A stretch of 62,474 bases of DNA from Lachnospiraceae bacterium. GTDB lineage: Bacteria; Bacillota; Clostridia; Lachnospirales; Lachnospiraceae. Location of the stretch: positions 1-62,474 of the forward strand of contig QXWO01000035.1 of assembly GCA_009911035.1 (NCBI GenBank), in the 5' to 3' direction. Under the pieces are notes generated by a model. That model was not told the DNA's origin, did no database searches, and was given only the letters and a program-made list of their open reading frames with translations. A program made the position numbers and the translations under genes. Below are positions 42,719 through 53,267 of this stretch, piece after piece. Every line of letters begins with the position of its first letter. The stretch's first letter is position 1.

Positions 42719-43234
42719 TTATTCCTTGGGAGGGCTGGATACCTCAGGATGGAGATAGGCATACTGGAGTGCTTTTAAGTCGGAAGTTATCATGAGACTT
42801 AAGATAATATTTCCTTCATCCCGGTACCACACATGACCGGAATTGGATGTCTTGTCCGTTCCTCCTGTCTGTGTATTGACCGATTCCTCAATGATATCGT
42901 ACAGGTCGAAAAGCTCCTGTTCTTCTTCGGCGGAGCAGGTCCAGGCGATACACATGAGGCGTTCCTCCTGATTATACATATATTTAATGGTTCCGGGCCG
43001 TTCCTGCCATGTTTTTGGATAGGTATAGCAGATACCGCCGTATACAGAATCGTAAGTGACAGGTTCATCTCCTTCATAGGCAAAGAGGTCTTCTGCCGAA
43101 TATTCCCATGAAACTTCGGAAAAAGGGGAAGGCGCTGCCGGAGCAGGCTTCTGACAGCCGGAAAGAAACAGGGCAAAGAGAGCCAGGGAAAGTAAAACAG
43201 ACATTTTTGCAGGTTTTGCGTTTGAATAATTCAT
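42719..43234 (-). CDS. Small secreted lipoprotein, function unknown
   Basis: The 171-residue protein has a lipoprotein signal (VLLSLALFALFLSGC, cysteine at about residue 26). A short Pro/Ala linker follows, then a globular part with YGGICYTYPKTWQERPGT and VWYRDEGNIILSLMITSDL. The pattern resembles PsbP-like or DUF small lipoproteins but is not diagnostic. AGGAG precedes the ATG at 43234. It is divergent from the sugar ABC operon. Confidence 0.7.
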   Translation of the reverse strand: MNYSNAKPAKMSVLLSLALFALFLSGCQKPAPAAPSPFSEVSWEYSAEDLFAYEGDEPVTYDSVYGGICYTYPKTWQERPGTIKYMYNQEERLMCIAWTCSAEEEQELFDLYDIIEESVNTQTGGTDKTSNSGHVWYRDEGNIILSLMITSDLKALQYAYLHPEVSSPPKE

Positions 43235-43250
43235 GTAATATCTCCTTATT

Positions 43251-43285
43251 TTAAAACAAATAGATTAATACACATATTGTTTTAA
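43251..43285. promoter_or_regulatory. Inverted repeat TTAAAACAA-N17-TTGTTTTAA
   Basis: Perfect 9-base arms face each other in the divergent gap between the lipoprotein and the ABC operon. The 346 bases that follow (43286-43631) contain no convincing gene or clear promoter and may be a long leader. The repeat is a candidate operator for either side. Confidence 0.45.
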
Positions 43286-43631
43286 TGATGTACTGCAGGT
43301 AGGTTGGGCCGTGCCCGATGCCGGACAATGACATTATAAAGAGATTTATGAATATTGGCAAGGAAAATATATTTTGGAAGTTTTGCAGGCTGCTTTACGG
43401 GAGCGGAACTGCTGCAACATGTAACAAAGGACATGATTCTATGCTGCGTGCATTGAAATTTCATAGAAGTTCTAAACTAAATAGCAGGCTGCCGGTTCCG
43501 GAGAGGGCAGCGGTGTCAATCCGGACTTTTGTGGCGTATACGGAAAGGGGAGAGCAGTATACGGGTTTTGGATGCACCTTTGCAGAGGTAGGATTATGTT
43601 GACAAACGAAATATGATTGGGAGGAAGAAAG

Positions 43632-44603
43632 TTGGAAAAGATTAAACAGAATCCAATCGTAAAGAAGATTGGTATTAACAGAATTGTATTATGCGGTGTC
43701 CTGATACTGATGTATGCATTTTTTTGTATGCTTAGTGATAAGTTCGTAGGCATCCAGAGAATCATGAGTGCACTGAACTATGCGTATTTCCTTGGCTTTT
43801 TGTCATTGGGAGTAACCTTTGTGATTGCTACCGGCGGAATTGACTTCTCCATCGGGCCGGTTATGTTCTGTTCCGCGCTGATTTCCGGATACTGTCTGAC
43901 CAGTTACGGGGTTCCCCTTGTGTTCAGCCTGCTGATCAGTGTCCTTGTGGGCGCTTTGTTTGGCGTGTTCAACGGATATTTTGTTGCATACTGGACCGTG
44001 CCGCCTTTTATTATTTCCATGGCAAGTATGAATATTGCCAAAGGGCTTGCGTCCGTATTTACAAAGACCCAGTCCGTGAGCTGGCCCCAGTCTGTGGATG
44101 CTAACGGCTGGTACAGGAATTTTGTAAAAGTAGGAAATTTCCCGGTAGGACTTGTGATTTTTATTGTATTTGCAGTGATTTGTTCCATTATACTGAACCA
44201 GACGAAAGCCGGCCGTTACATATTGAGCCTTGGAAGCAATAAGGAAGCCGTAAGGCTTTCCGGTGTCAATGTTAAGAAGTGGGAGATGCTGGCATATATC
44301 ATCTGCGGAACACTGGTAGGCATTGCTGCTATTTTCTTTGTTGCGGCATATACCACTGTACAGCCGGGATATGGGGACACGTACAACAACGAGGCCATTG
44401 CCGGCTGTGTAATGGGCGGAACTTCTATGGCCGGAGGACTTGCCTCTATCAGCGGAACTGTAATCGGTGTATTCATTATAGCTCTTTTACAGGAAGGTCT
44501 TCTTGCCCTCGGCTTCAGCAAGGACTATCAGCTCATTATTACTGGTATCATCGTTATCGTGGCTGTTTATGCGGACGTTATTACAAGGCGCAGAAAGAAT
44601 TAA
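43632..44603 (+). CDS. Sugar ABC transporter permease (RbsC family), first
   Basis: The 323-residue protein has eight to ten hydrophobic segments and the RbsC-family signature near the middle (VIATGGIDFSIGPVMFCSAL, TKAGRYILSLGSNKEAVRLS) and the end (GGTSMAGGLASISGTVIGVF). It forms half of the membrane channel. The TTG at 43632 is chosen because GGGAGG stands eight bases upstream; no ATG lies near. It is the first gene of a permease-ATPase-permease-binding protein operon, probably for fucose by neighbourhood. Confidence 0.88.
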   Translation: MEKIKQNPIVKKIGINRIVLCGVLILMYAFFCMLSDKFVGIQRIMSALNYAYFLGFLSLGVTFVIATGGIDFSIGPVMFCSALISGYCLTSYGVPLVFSLLISVLVGALFGVFNGYFVAYWTVPPFIISMASMNIAKGLASVFTKTQSVSWPQSVDANGWYRNFVKVGNFPVGLVIFIVFAVICSIILNQTKAGRYILSLGSNKEAVRLSGVNVKKWEMLAYIICGTLVGIAAIFFVAAYTTVQPGYGDTYNNEAIAGCVMGGTSMAGGLASISGTVIGVFIIALLQEGLLALGFSKDYQLIITGIIVIVAVYADVITRRRKN

Positions 44604-44656
44604 CGATTATGCAATGAAAATGACTATGAGAAATTTGGAAAGGCGAAGGTTAGAGA

Positions 44657-46150
44657 ATGGGCGATATAATCTTAACAATGAAAGATATAGATAAATCTTT
44701 TCCGGGCGTACATGCACTTGATCATGTCAATTTTGAGGTGAGAAAAGGTGAAGTGCATGCCCTCATGGGAGAAAATGGTGCAGGTAAATCCACACTGATG
44801 AAGGTCCTTACAGGTATTTACATCAAGGATTCAGGAAGTATTGTCTATGAAGGGAAAGAAGTGGAATTCCATACTACAAGGGAAGCGCAGGATGCAGGTG
44901 TTGTTATTGTGCATCAGGAACTGAATATGCTGGGCCATCTGACAGTGGCACAGAACATTTTTATAGGAAGAGAGTTTAAAAAGGGCATCGGCATTGATGA
45001 TAAGAAGATGAACGAGGAAGCGGCAAAGCTGTTTGGGAAGCTTCACATTGACATTGATCCTGCAGAAACTATGAGCAATCTGACGGTAGGAAAGCAGCAG
45101 ATGTGCGAAATTGCAAAAGCAATTTCCCATAAAGCAAAGGTCATCATTTTTGACGAACCGTCAGCAGCCCTTACGGAAGCGGAAATAGAGGAGCTTTTTA
45201 AGATAATAAGAGATCTGCGTAAACAGCAGATCGGTATTGTATACATATCCCACCGTATGGACGAAATCAAGGTTATTACGGACAGGGTAACGGTTATGAG
45301 GGACGGTACCTATGTGGGAACCCTGATTACCAAAGACTGTACCAAGGATGATATCATCAACATGATGGTAGGCCGTGTTATTTACGAAGACCCCAAGACC
45401 CAGAGCTCGGTTCCCAAGAATGCGCCGGTGGTGCTGAAAGTGGAGAACTTAAATGCGGGAAGAATGGTGCAGGATGTGAGCTTTGAACTTCGCAAAGGGG
45501 AAATCCTCGGTTTCTCCGGTTTGATGGGAGCGGGAAGAACAGAGACTGCCCGGGCTATTTTCGGGGCTGACCCCAAGACCAGCGGGAACATTTATATCAA
45601 CGGTAAGAAGGTGGAGATCAATTCCCCCCAGGATGCGGTAAAATGCGGAATCGGATATCTGTCGGAGGACCGCAAGCGTTTCGGTATCGTGGTACAGAAG
45701 TCAGTAGCGGAAAACTCTACTATGGCAGCTCTGGAAAATTTTGTGAGCGGCCTGTTTATCAACAAAAAATCTGAAAATAAAATAGCCCAGGAATATGTGG
45801 ACTCCCTGGCAACCAAGACCCCCAGCGTGGATCAGCTTGTGGTGAATCTTTCAGGCGGAAACCAGCAGAAGGTAGTTATCGCAAAATGGCTGATCAGGAA
45901 CTGCGATATCCTGATTTTCGATGAACCTACCAGAGGCATTGATGTAGGGGCCAAGAACGAAATTTATAAGCTGATGAACCGGCTGGCCGAGGAGGGGAAA
46001 TCGATTATCATGATTTCTTCCGAAATGACAGAGATATTGAGAATGAGTGACCGCATTGTTGTTATGTGCGAAGGGAAAAAGACAGGAGAAATCGGTATTG
46101 AAGAGGCATCCCAGGAAACAATCATGAATATGGCAACGCGGGAAATATAG
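44657..46150 (+). CDS. Sugar ABC transporter ATPase (RbsA/MglA family)
   Basis: The 497-residue protein contains two ABC domains. The first has Walker A GENGAGKSTLMK, signature LTVGKQQMCEIAKAI and Walker B VIIFDEPSAALTEAE. The second has the degenerate loop GLMGAGRTETA typical of the family, LSGGNQQKVVIAKWL and ILIFDEPTRGIDVGAK. It energises import by the flanking permeases. The ATG at 44657 has a weak binding site, and translation may be coupled to the upstream gene. Confidence 0.93.
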   Translation: MGDIILTMKDIDKSFPGVHALDHVNFEVRKGEVHALMGENGAGKSTLMKVLTGIYIKDSGSIVYEGKEVEFHTTREAQDAGVVIVHQELNMLGHLTVAQNIFIGREFKKGIGIDDKKMNEEAAKLFGKLHIDIDPAETMSNLTVGKQQMCEIAKAISHKAKVIIFDEPSAALTEAEIEELFKIIRDLRKQQIGIVYISHRMDEIKVITDRVTVMRDGTYVGTLITKDCTKDDIINMMVGRVIYEDPKTQSSVPKNAPVVLKVENLNAGRMVQDVSFELRKGEILGFSGLMGAGRTETARAIFGADPKTSGNIYINGKKVEINSPQDAVKCGIGYLSEDRKRFGIVVQKSVAENSTMAALENFVSGLFINKKSENKIAQEYVDSLATKTPSVDQLVVNLSGGNQQKVVIAKWLIRNCDILIFDEPTRGIDVGAKNEIYKLMNRLAEEGKSIIMISSEMTEILRMSDRIVVMCEGKKTGEIGIEEASQETIMNMATREI

Positions 46151-46166
46151 GATGGAGGATGAAAAA

Positions 46167-47177
46167 ATGAGTAAATCGGGTGTAAATGCGCCGGAAGAAA
46201 AGAAAGGATCAGTATTTTCCAGACAGGGAAGCCAAAAGCTTATCGTTCTTCTGGTGGTAATTTTTCTATTTATATTTTTTAGTGTATTCAGCGCTAACTT
46301 CAGGAAATATACAACGGTACTCAGTATCATGGATTATTCCTATTACATAGTGCTTATGGCAATCGGCGTGACTTTCCCCCTGATTACAGGCGGTGTGGAT
46401 CTGTCCATAGGAACAGGGCTGATCTGCTATTCGCTGGCAGGCGGTTATCTGATTGTTCACTGCGGATGGCCTACTTGGGCAGGCATGCTGGTATCTATTT
46501 TGTTTGGTGTGCTGATTGGAACCTTAAACGGTGTTCTGGTATCAGTCATGAGTCTTCCGCCGTTTCTGGCGACCCTGTGTACCTGTATGATTACCCGGGG
46601 GCTTGGCTCTATCTGTTCCAAGAATTTTGGTATTTCCTGGCCTACAGGCGGGGCAGAGGGAAGCTGGTTCAGAAATATTTTCAAGATTACCATTGGGGAC
46701 ACCAAATATCCTTTGGGATTTCTCTGGGTAGTACTTCTGGTGCTGCTGATGGGATTTGTGTTAAACCATACCAAGATAGGAAGATACACCATTGCAATAG
46801 GAAGTAACAAGGAAGCAACAATCCTGTCTGGTATTAATGTAAGATTTTATCATATTATGGCATATGTGATTTCCGGATTCTTTGCAGGTCTGGCAGCTAT
46901 CGCATATTCCGCAGTATTTTCGACTGTGCAGCCTGGTACGGGAGCCGGATTTGAATTGGAAGCAATCGGCGGAGCAATTATCGGTGGGGTTTCTGCTTCC
47001 GGTGGGGCCGGAAGCGTCGGCGGTTCGCTTCTTGGGGTATTTGTTATTTGTTTATTAAAGACAGGGCTTCCGTATATAGGTTTGCAGGCTAACTGGCAGC
47101 AGATCATTACCGGTATGGTACTGATTGGTGCGGTTATGGTGGATATTTTGAAAAAGAAGAAAGCCCAGACCGCATAG
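46167..47177 (+). CDS. Sugar ABC transporter permease (RbsC family), second
   Basis: The 336-residue permease has multiple membrane segments with PLITGGVDLSIGTGLICYSL, TKIGRYTIAIGSNKEATILS and IIGGVSASGGAGSVGGSLLG, paralogous to the first permease. The two probably form a heterodimer with the intervening ATPase. GGAGG stands nine bases before ATG 46167. An alternative ATG at 46152 is possible. Confidence 0.9.
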   Translation: MSKSGVNAPEEKKGSVFSRQGSQKLIVLLVVIFLFIFFSVFSANFRKYTTVLSIMDYSYYIVLMAIGVTFPLITGGVDLSIGTGLICYSLAGGYLIVHCGWPTWAGMLVSILFGVLIGTLNGVLVSVMSLPPFLATLCTCMITRGLGSICSKNFGISWPTGGAEGSWFRNIFKITIGDTKYPLGFLWVVLLVLLMGFVLNHTKIGRYTIAIGSNKEATILSGINVRFYHIMAYVISGFFAGLAAIAYSAVFSTVQPGTGAGFELEAIGGAIIGGVSASGGAGSVGGSLLGVFVICLLKTGLPYIGLQANWQQIITGMVLIGAVMVDILKKKKAQTA

Positions 47178-47227
47178 AGCTTGTAATAGTTTTCAATTTG
47201 TATCATAATGGTATGAGGCCGTCAGGT

Positions 47228-47249
47228 GCCGGACTATTTACAGTCCGGC
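47228..47249. other. Hairpin between permease and binding-protein genes
   Basis: GCCGGACT-ATTTAC-AGTCCGGC is a perfect 8-bp stem with a 6-base loop. It lacks a U-tract. Such hairpins protect mRNA ends or pause transcription, which would help produce more binding protein than membrane components. Confidence 0.55.
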
Positions 47250-47303
47250 GTCTGAATAAAACGGTATCATATAGATAACCAAATAGTTATAGGAGGAAAG
47301 AAA

Positions 47304-48494
47304 ATGAAAAAGAAAATGTTAGCAGTACTTATGTGCACCGCAATGACAGCAACCATGCTGGCTGGATGCGGCGGCAAGAAGGAAGAAGCATCAGCTCCTG
47401 CTGAGGCACCTGCAAAGGAAGAAGCTCCCGCAGAAGAGGCCGCTCCTGAAGAGGCAGCAGCTCCCGAGGCAGAAGCAGAAACAGAAACAGCAAAAGGCGG
47501 CGACTATACTTTTGAAATCATCGTAAAGAGCTACCAGTCATCTTACTGGCAGGCAGCTGTTACAGGCGTTAACCAGGCAGCAGCAGATTTGGGCGTTAAA
47601 GCAAACTGTACAGGCCCTAATAATGAATCTGATATTGCAGATCAGGTAAATATGTTAAACAGCGCAATCAACAATGCACCCGACGGAATCGGTCTTGCAG
47701 CCTGCGACCAGGACGCATGTCTTGACGCACTGCAGACAGCTATGGACAAAGGCATCCCGGTAGTATGTTTCGACTCTGGTATCCCGAAAGCTCCCGCTGG
47801 ATCCGTTCTTTCCACAATCGCTACAGATAACTACGGCGCTGGCGCAACAGCAGCAGACAATCTTTACCCTGCTCTTAAGGAAACAATTGCAAACGCAACT
47901 GCTCCTGTAAGAATCGGTGAAGTTAACCAGGAAGCAACTTCCGAATCCATCACAAGCCGTGGCCTTGGATTTATTGACAAATTCAGCGAATTGGCAGCAG
48001 CAGACGGAAAGAAAGTTGCAGTTATCGGTAATGAATATTACGTAAACAACTGTAAAGATGCAGGCGACGAAGCAAGCGCTGATATCATCATTGAAGTAGC
48101 AGTTCCCGCCCAGACAACTGTTGAACTTTGTGCAACAGAAGCTTCTGCTATTCTGAACAAAGAAGATACCATTGGTATGTTTGGTTCTAACCAGGTAGCA
48201 GCAGAAGGTATCCTTACAGCAAACGGCAACTTAAGCGTATTAGGTTCCGATCCTGCTGCAGGCGATATTCTGGCAGCAGGATTTGATGCAGGCTCCGTAA
48301 TCAAGGGCGCTATCAAAGACGGCACAATGTTCGGTGCAGTTACACAGTCTCCTCTGGCAATGGGTATCAAGACAGTCGAGACACTGACAGCGATCGCTAA
48401 CGGAGAAACAGTAAGCGACATCCCTACAGAAGGATACTGGTATGACAGCACAAATATGGAAGATGCATCCATCGCTCCTAACCTGTACGACTAA
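47304..48494 (+). CDS. Sugar-binding lipoprotein of the ABC transporter
   Basis: The 396-residue protein has a lipoprotein signal ending MLAGCGG, an Ala/Glu/Pro linker to about residue 60 and a type-4 periplasmic binding fold (YQSSYWQAAVTGVNQAAADL, IPVVCFDSGIPKA, VLGSDPAAGDILAAG). It captures the sugar outside the cell. Codons are strongly biased (GCA, AAC, ATC, GTA), suggesting high expression. AGGAGG precedes the ATG. Fucose as ligand is inferred from fucI, the kinase and the compartment genes. Confidence 0.92.
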   Translation: MKKKMLAVLMCTAMTATMLAGCGGKKEEASAPAEAPAKEEAPAEEAAPEEAAAPEAEAETETAKGGDYTFEIIVKSYQSSYWQAAVTGVNQAAADLGVKANCTGPNNESDIADQVNMLNSAINNAPDGIGLAACDQDACLDALQTAMDKGIPVVCFDSGIPKAPAGSVLSTIATDNYGAGATAADNLYPALKETIANATAPVRIGEVNQEATSESITSRGLGFIDKFSELAAADGKKVAVIGNEYYVNNCKDAGDEASADIIIEVAVPAQTTVELCATEASAILNKEDTIGMFGSNQVAAEGILTANGNLSVLGSDPAAGDILAAGFDAGSVIKGAIKDGTMFGAVTQSPLAMGIKTVETLTAIANGETVSDIPTEGYWYDSTNMEDASIAPNLYD

Positions 48495-48548
48495 TTGTAA
48501 AATATAAGTAAATTCATATTGCAATAAAAATATAATTTGGTTATCAAG

Positions 48549-48584
48549 AAAGGGACGGGGAGGAAATCTCTGTCCCTTTTTTAA
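48549..48584 (+). terminator. Terminator of the sugar ABC operon
   Basis: AAAGGGAC and GTCCCTTT form a perfect 8-bp stem over a 15-base loop, followed by TTTTAA. Confidence 0.85.
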
Positions 48585-48691
48585 CATAAGGATGTCTGGC
48601 AAAGCGTGACATCCGTTGCTGCAATAAGCTGTCTTGCGGTGCGGAGCGTGACGGCGTTTGTTTGGATAAAATGAAACCAGGAGAGGTGGTT

Positions 48692-50398
48692 ATGGGGAAT
48701 GTTGCAAAGCAAATCATTGCGGGATTTACGGTTGTGCTGCTGACGCTCAGCGCAATTATAGTTCTGCTTTTGGTGCGTACTAATCGTTTTAACAAGGAAT
48801 ATGAAAGCATATTGCAGAATGTCCTTAACCTCAACACCATAAAAGGTGTAGGTGCAAAGGCAGCGGCGGATATCACTAACGCCTGCATCATGGGAACCAG
48901 CGTAGAAGAATCGGGTATGCTTGCGGGCATAGACGATATGTTTTTATATCTGGATGAACTGGAGGAATCTATTGGCAGCGCAGAAGAATACCAGGGCAAC
49001 AGGAGTATGGTAAACAGCCTGCGTCAGATGTTGGTGAAGTACCAGGAAAGTATGGAAGCTGTTGTGGCGCTGGGGGACGGAACTTCTTTTCCGGCCTTTA
49101 ATGAGGAGATAAATAAAATCGTATCCGGATTTAAACAGATTGGGAATGATATGGCCTCCTACAGCAATAACAATATAACTATGGAACTGGAAAGAAGTGC
49201 AGTGATTCAGAAAGAAATTGATGAGAATTTTAAAAGCACCATTTACTTTGCCCTGACAGCGTTTATGGCAATATTGGTGGTCAGCGTTGGTATCTGCGCA
49301 TGGATCGTAAGAAGTATTGTAAAGCCTATAAGGATGCTGGGAAAGGAAATCAGACTGGTGGCAGAGGGGGATTTAACAAAAGAAGAAATCAGGCTTCCTT
49401 CAAAAAATGAATTTAACAGCCTTGCCGATGCGTTTAATATCATGAGCAGAAACCTGAAAGATATCATCAGTAAGGTCATCACTGCAACGAAAGATATTGC
49501 GGATACCGCAGTGGTTGCAGAGCAGACTTCCAACAGAAATATCAAAAACAGCCTGGAAATTACCTGCTCAGCGGAGGACATCAATACTAGGATGCATGAG
49601 CAGTCTGGGGAAATAGAAAAAATCAGGAACCAGATGCAGGAAATGAAACAGATATCCATACAGATTTCAGAGGATATAGAAAAGATAGACATAAGAACCA
49701 AGGGTTCAAAGAACAGGGCGGAAGAAGGAAATCAAAGTATTGCGGCATTTGTGGAGCAGTTACAGCAGGTGAACGAGACGGTATCCCAGATTGCCGGCGC
49801 GGCAGAAACTTTTGGAACCAATACACAGGAAGTTGATAAAATTTTGGACGGTATTTCAACCATTTCTCAGCAGACCAAGCTTCTTTCCCTGAATGCCTCC
49901 ATTGAGGCAGCACGGGCAGGAGAGGCAGGAAGAGGATTTTCAGTGGTGGCACAGGAGATCAACATTTTGGCCGAGAGAACAGTGGAACTTGTAAACGCAA
50001 TTGCAGGGATTGTAGAGAGCCTTGAGGACTCCATGAAGGACATGACCTCCAAAATGGAGCTTGGGATTTCCCAACTGGATAAGGGCAACACAATGGCAGC
50101 CCAGACCCAGGACAAATTTAGGGAGATCTTAAAGGATGCCGGGCAGACAAATGAAGAAATAAGGAATGTTCACCGGATGGTGGAGAATTTCGCCCAAAGC
50201 GCAGTGGATGTTGCTGACAGTATGGTGGAAGTGGGCGGTATCATAGAAGAAAATACAAAGATGACAGAGCGGATCGTGACAACAGTGGAGGACCAGACAG
50301 AAAGCCAGAAACAGTTGAGCAGTAAAGTACAGATGCTGGACGAACTGGTAAACGGGCTGACAAGCACTACATCCAAATTCAAAGTCAAAGCCGGCTGA
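48692..50398 (+). CDS. Methyl-accepting chemotaxis protein with helical-bundle sensor
   Basis: The 568-residue protein has an N-terminal membrane segment ([20 protein letters not shown]), an all-helical outer domain of about 150 residues and a second membrane segment ([20 protein letters not shown]). HAMP and the signalling domain follow, with tip [28 protein letters not shown] supports ATG 48692. Its position just behind the sugar ABC genes suggests it senses the sugar-loaded binding protein, but this is inference. Confidence 0.9.
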   Translation: MGNVAKQIIAGFTVVLLTLSAIIVLLLVRTNRFNKEYESILQNVLNLNTIKGVGAKAAADITNACIMGTSVEESGMLAGIDDMFLYLDELEESIGSAEEYQGNRSMVNSLRQMLVKYQESMEAVVALGDGTSFPAFNEEINKIVSGFKQIGNDMASYSNNNITMELERSAVIQKEIDENFKSTIYFALTAFMAILVVSVGICAWIVRSIVKPIRMLGKEIRLVAEGDLTKEEIRLPSKNEFNSLADAFNIMSRNLKDIISKVITATKDIADTAVVAEQTSNRNIKNSLEITCSAEDINTRMHEQSGEIEKIRNQMQEMKQISIQISEDIEKIDIRTKGSKNRAEEGNQSIAAFVEQLQQVNETVSQIAGAAETFGTNTQEVDKILDGISTISQQTKLLSLNASIEAARAGEAGRGFSVVAQEINILAERTVELVNAIAGIVESLEDSMKDMTSKMELGISQLDKGNTMAAQTQDKFREILKDAGQTNEEIRNVHRMVENFAQSAVDVADSMVEVGGIIEENTKMTERIVTTVEDQTESQKQLSSKVQMLDELVNGLTSTTSKFKVKAG

Positions 50399-50456
50399 TT
50401 GACCCGGGGGGAGAAAATCCAAGTCCCGGCAGGGCGGATGGCCAATCCGGGCTAGA

Positions 50457-51314
50457 TCAGCGTTTCATCTGCATCTGGTACTGTTTGGGTGTGATATGCT
50501 TGTAGCGCTTAAACAGCTTGATGAAGTAGCTGCAGTCGTTAAAGCCGCAGTCGTAAGCGATGGAAGTTATGGGGGAATCGGTGGTGCACAAAAGGGTACA
50601 GGCATGTTCAATGCGGTAATAGTTTAAGTAGTCCATGGGTGTCTTGTGGACCATGGTCTGGAAGTAACGGCAGAAATATTTCGGGGACATGCCGGAAATC
50701 TGGGATAACTGCTGGAGGCTGATGCCGGAGGCAAAGTGGTTTTCAATATATTCAAAAACAGGCCGGAGCTGTTCCATATGCCGGAATGGGGATGCAGAGC
50801 CGGAGGTGCTGGCCGTATAACATTCCTCACGGAAAATTAGCCCGAAAAGCTCCAGAAGCAGGCCGGATACGGCAAGCTCATAGCCCGGCTGCATGTCCGA
50901 CATGGTGGTAAACAGTCTGTCGATCACATGGCAGAGGGAAGGTAGCTCCACGCGGATGACAGGATGGATGATAATGTCCTGGTGTTTAACTTTTTTTAAA
51001 TATTGACGGCAGATATCCGCGTGGAGGAAAAGAAGGTCCAGATCAAAGACAAGACATTCATAAACACAGTTTTCCGGGGTGCCTCCATGGATGGCTCCGC
51101 CAGGGATAAAGAAACTGTCCCCACGGCGGGCGGATAGCTCCTCATCGGCCAGCATAAGCCGGAATTCGCCTTCCAAAATCCTCACAATTTCGTATTCCTT
51201 ATGCCAGTGGAAGGGCATGTCATACCGGGGATGCGAGTAGTCTACATGATAAAATGCCACAGGAAATTCTTTGGTTCCATGCATTTGTTTTTCATTATAA
51301 TCAAGATACAGCAT
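50457..51314 (-). CDS. AraC-family regulator with cupin sensor, likely fucose regulator
   Basis: The protein of about 285 residues has an N-terminal cupin (MPFHWHKEYEIVRILEGEFR, RRGDSFFIPGGAIHG). The C-terminal AraC domain has ISLQQLSQISGMSPKYFCRY and PITSIAYDCGFNDCSYFIKL. It is divergent from fucI and shares a 145-base intergenic region containing a promoter and nested inverted repeat. The ATG at 51314 has GGAG upstream; ATG 51329 and TTG 51347 are less supported. Confidence 0.88.
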   Translation of the reverse strand: MLYLDYNEKQMHGTKEFPVAFYHVDYSHPRYDMPFHWHKEYEIVRILEGEFRLMLADEELSARRGDSFFIPGGAIHGGTPENCVYECLVFDLDLLFLHADICRQYLKKVKHQDIIIHPVIRVELPSLCHVIDRLFTTMSDMQPGYELAVSGLLLELFGLIFREECYTASTSGSASPFRHMEQLRPVFEYIENHFASGISLQQLSQISGMSPKYFCRYFQTMVHKTPMDYLNYYRIEHACTLLCTTDSPITSIAYDCGFNDCSYFIKLFKRYKHITPKQYQMQMKR

Positions 51315-51339
51315 AGGCAGACTCTCCATAAATATGCGC

Positions 51340-51411
51340 TTGTGCAAGAAAGTGAATATCGTTATACTTTATGATATTATATCACAATGCGTTTCACAAA
51401 ACGAGTGATAT
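51340..51411 (+). promoter_or_regulatory. fucI promoter and nested inverted repeat
   Basis: TTGTGC (51340-51345) and TATACT (51363-51368) are 17 bases apart. Just downstream, ATATCAC (51379-51385) and GTGATAT (51405-51411) face each other, with CGTTT-CACA-AAACG nested between. The position just past the start site fits an operator that blocks transcription until the sugar is sensed. Confidence 0.6.
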
Positions 51412-51458
51412 TATTATATTAACAGAAACAAAATCTTTTTTAAAGGAGGTATTATCAA

Positions 51459-53252
51459 ATGGCAGAAAACAGAATGATTGGGGATTATCCGGTAATTGGA
51501 ATCAGACCTACCATTGACGGAAGAAGAGGGTATCTTAAGGTAAGAGAGTCTTTGGAAGAACAGACCATGAATATGGCAAAGTCAGCGGCTAAGCTTTTTA
51601 CTGAGAACTTGAAATACTCCAATGGTGAGCCTGTTAAGGTGGTAATTGCGGATACCACGATCGGACGTGTGGGCGAAACCGCAGCATGTGCAGAAAAGTT
51701 CAAAAAAGAAGGGGTTTCCATTACACTGACTGTTACACCCTGCTGGTGCTACGGTGCAGAGACTATGGATATGGACCCTATGACAATTAAGGGGGTATGG
51801 GGATTTAACGGAACAGAAAGGCCGGGCGCAGTTTATCTGGCAAGCGTTCTTGCAACCCACGCACAGAAAGGGCTTCCGGCATTTGGCATTTACGGACATG
51901 ACGTACAGAATGCTGACGCAACAGATATTCCTGCTGATGTGGAAGAAAAGCTTCTTCGTTTTGGACGTGCCGCTGTAGCTGCAGCTACCATGAGAGGCAA
52001 ATCCTATTTGCAGATCGGCTCTATCTGTATGGGAATCGGCGGTTCCATCATTGACCCTGCGTTTATCGAGGAATATCTTGGCATGCGTGTGGAATCCGTG
52101 GACGAAGTGGAAATCATCCGCCGCATGACAGAAGAAATTTATGACAAGGCTGAATTTGAGAAGGCCCTTGCATGGACAAAAGAAAAATGTAAGGAAGGCT
52201 TCGACAAGAACCCCGAAGCTGTACAGAAAACTCCCGAAGAGAAGGAAAAAGACTGGGAATTCGTTGTAAAGATGATGATCATCATCAAAGATTTAATGAA
52301 CGGCAACCAGAACTTACCGGAAGGCAGAGAAGAGGAGATGGTAGGCCACAATGCTATTGCGGCAGGATTTCAGGGACAAAGACAGTGGACAGACTTCTAC
52401 CCCAACTGCGATTTCCCGGAGGCGCTGCTTAACACATCCTTTGACTGGAACGGTGCACGTGAGCCTTATGTGCTGGCAACAGAAAACGATGTACTCAACG
52501 GACTTGGCATGATGTTTATGAAACTCCTTACCAACCGTGCACAAATTTTTGCAGATGTACGTACCTACTGGAGCCCGGAAGCAGTTAAGAAGGCGACAGG
52601 ATATGATCTGGAAGGTGTTGCGAAGGATGCAGGCGGATTTATCCATCTGATCAACTCTGGTGCAGCATGTTTAGATGCCTGTGGGCAGGCAAAAGACTCA
52701 CAGGGCAAGGGTGTGATGAAGCCTTGGTATGAAGTGACGGAAGAAGACCAGGAAGCTATCCTGAATGCGACCACATGGAATGCAGCTGACTTCGGATACT
52801 TCAGAGGCGGCGGTTTCTCATCTCGTTTCGTTACGGAAGCAGAAATGCCTGTTACCATGATCCGCCTGAATCTTGTAAAAGGACTGGGCCCCATGCTTCA
52901 GATCGCAGAAGGCTGGACTGTAAAACTGCCTGAAGAAGTTACAGACGTACTCTGGAAGAGAACAGATTATACATGGCCCTGCACATGGTTCGCACCCAGG
53001 ACCACAGGGGAAGGAGCATTTAAGACAGCATACGACGTAATGAACAATTGGGGAGCCAACCACGGCGCAATCAGTTACGGACATATTGGCGCAGATCTGA
53101 TCACTTTCTGCTCCATGCTACGAATCCCTGTTGCGATGCATAACGTTCCGGAAGATAAAATCTTCAGACCGGCAGCATGGAATGCTTTCGGTATGGATAA
53201 GGAAGGACAGGATTTCAGAGCCTGCCAGAATTACGGACCGCTTTACAAATAA
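51459..53252 (+). CDS. fucI: L-fucose isomerase
   Basis: The 597-residue enzyme has the length and motifs of Fuc[21 protein letters not shown] at the start, [40 protein letters not shown] with an acidic metal ligand region, and [20 protein letters not shown] near the end. It converts L-fucose to L-fuculose using manganese in the cytoplasm. AAAGGAGG precedes the ATG. The kinase gene follows after a strong hairpin. Confidence 0.95.
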   Translation: MAENRMIGDYPVIGIRPTIDGRRGYLKVRESLEEQTMNMAKSAAKLFTENLKYSNGEPVKVVIADTTIGRVGETAACAEKFKKEGVSITLTVTPCWCYGAETMDMDPMTIKGVWGFNGTERPGAVYLASVLATHAQKGLPAFGIYGHDVQNADATDIPADVEEKLLRFGRAAVAAATMRGKSYLQIGSICMGIGGSIIDPAFIEEYLGMRVESVDEVEIIRRMTEEIYDKAEFEKALAWTKEKCKEGFDKNPEAVQKTPEEKEKDWEFVVKMMIIIKDLMNGNQNLPEGREEEMVGHNAIAAGFQGQRQWTDFYPNCDFPEALLNTSFDWNGAREPYVLATENDVLNGLGMMFMKLLTNRAQIFADVRTYWSPEAVKKATGYDLEGVAKDAGGFIHLINSGAACLDACGQAKDSQGKGVMKPWYEVTEEDQEAILNATTWNAADFGYFRGGGFSSRFVTEAEMPVTMIRLNLVKGLGPMLQIAEGWTVKLPEEVTDVLWKRTDYTWPCTWFAPRTTGEGAFKTAYDVMNNWGANHGAISYGHIGADLITFCSMLRIPVAMHNVPEDKIFRPAAWNAFGMDKEGQDFRACQNYGPLYK

Positions 53253-53267
53253 GTTGGGAAATAAGCC

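Noticed and set aside
43318-43602. 94-residue frame before the ABC operon
   Set aside because: No binding site, no family pattern and unlike codon use; more likely leader sequence.
43600-43612. TTGACA just upstream of the permease start
   Set aside because: No -10 box at 16-18 bases; the region there is the ribosome binding site.
51385-51404. CcpA (cre) site before fucI
   Set aside because: The palindrome does not match the cre spacing; kept only as an AraC-type operator candidate.
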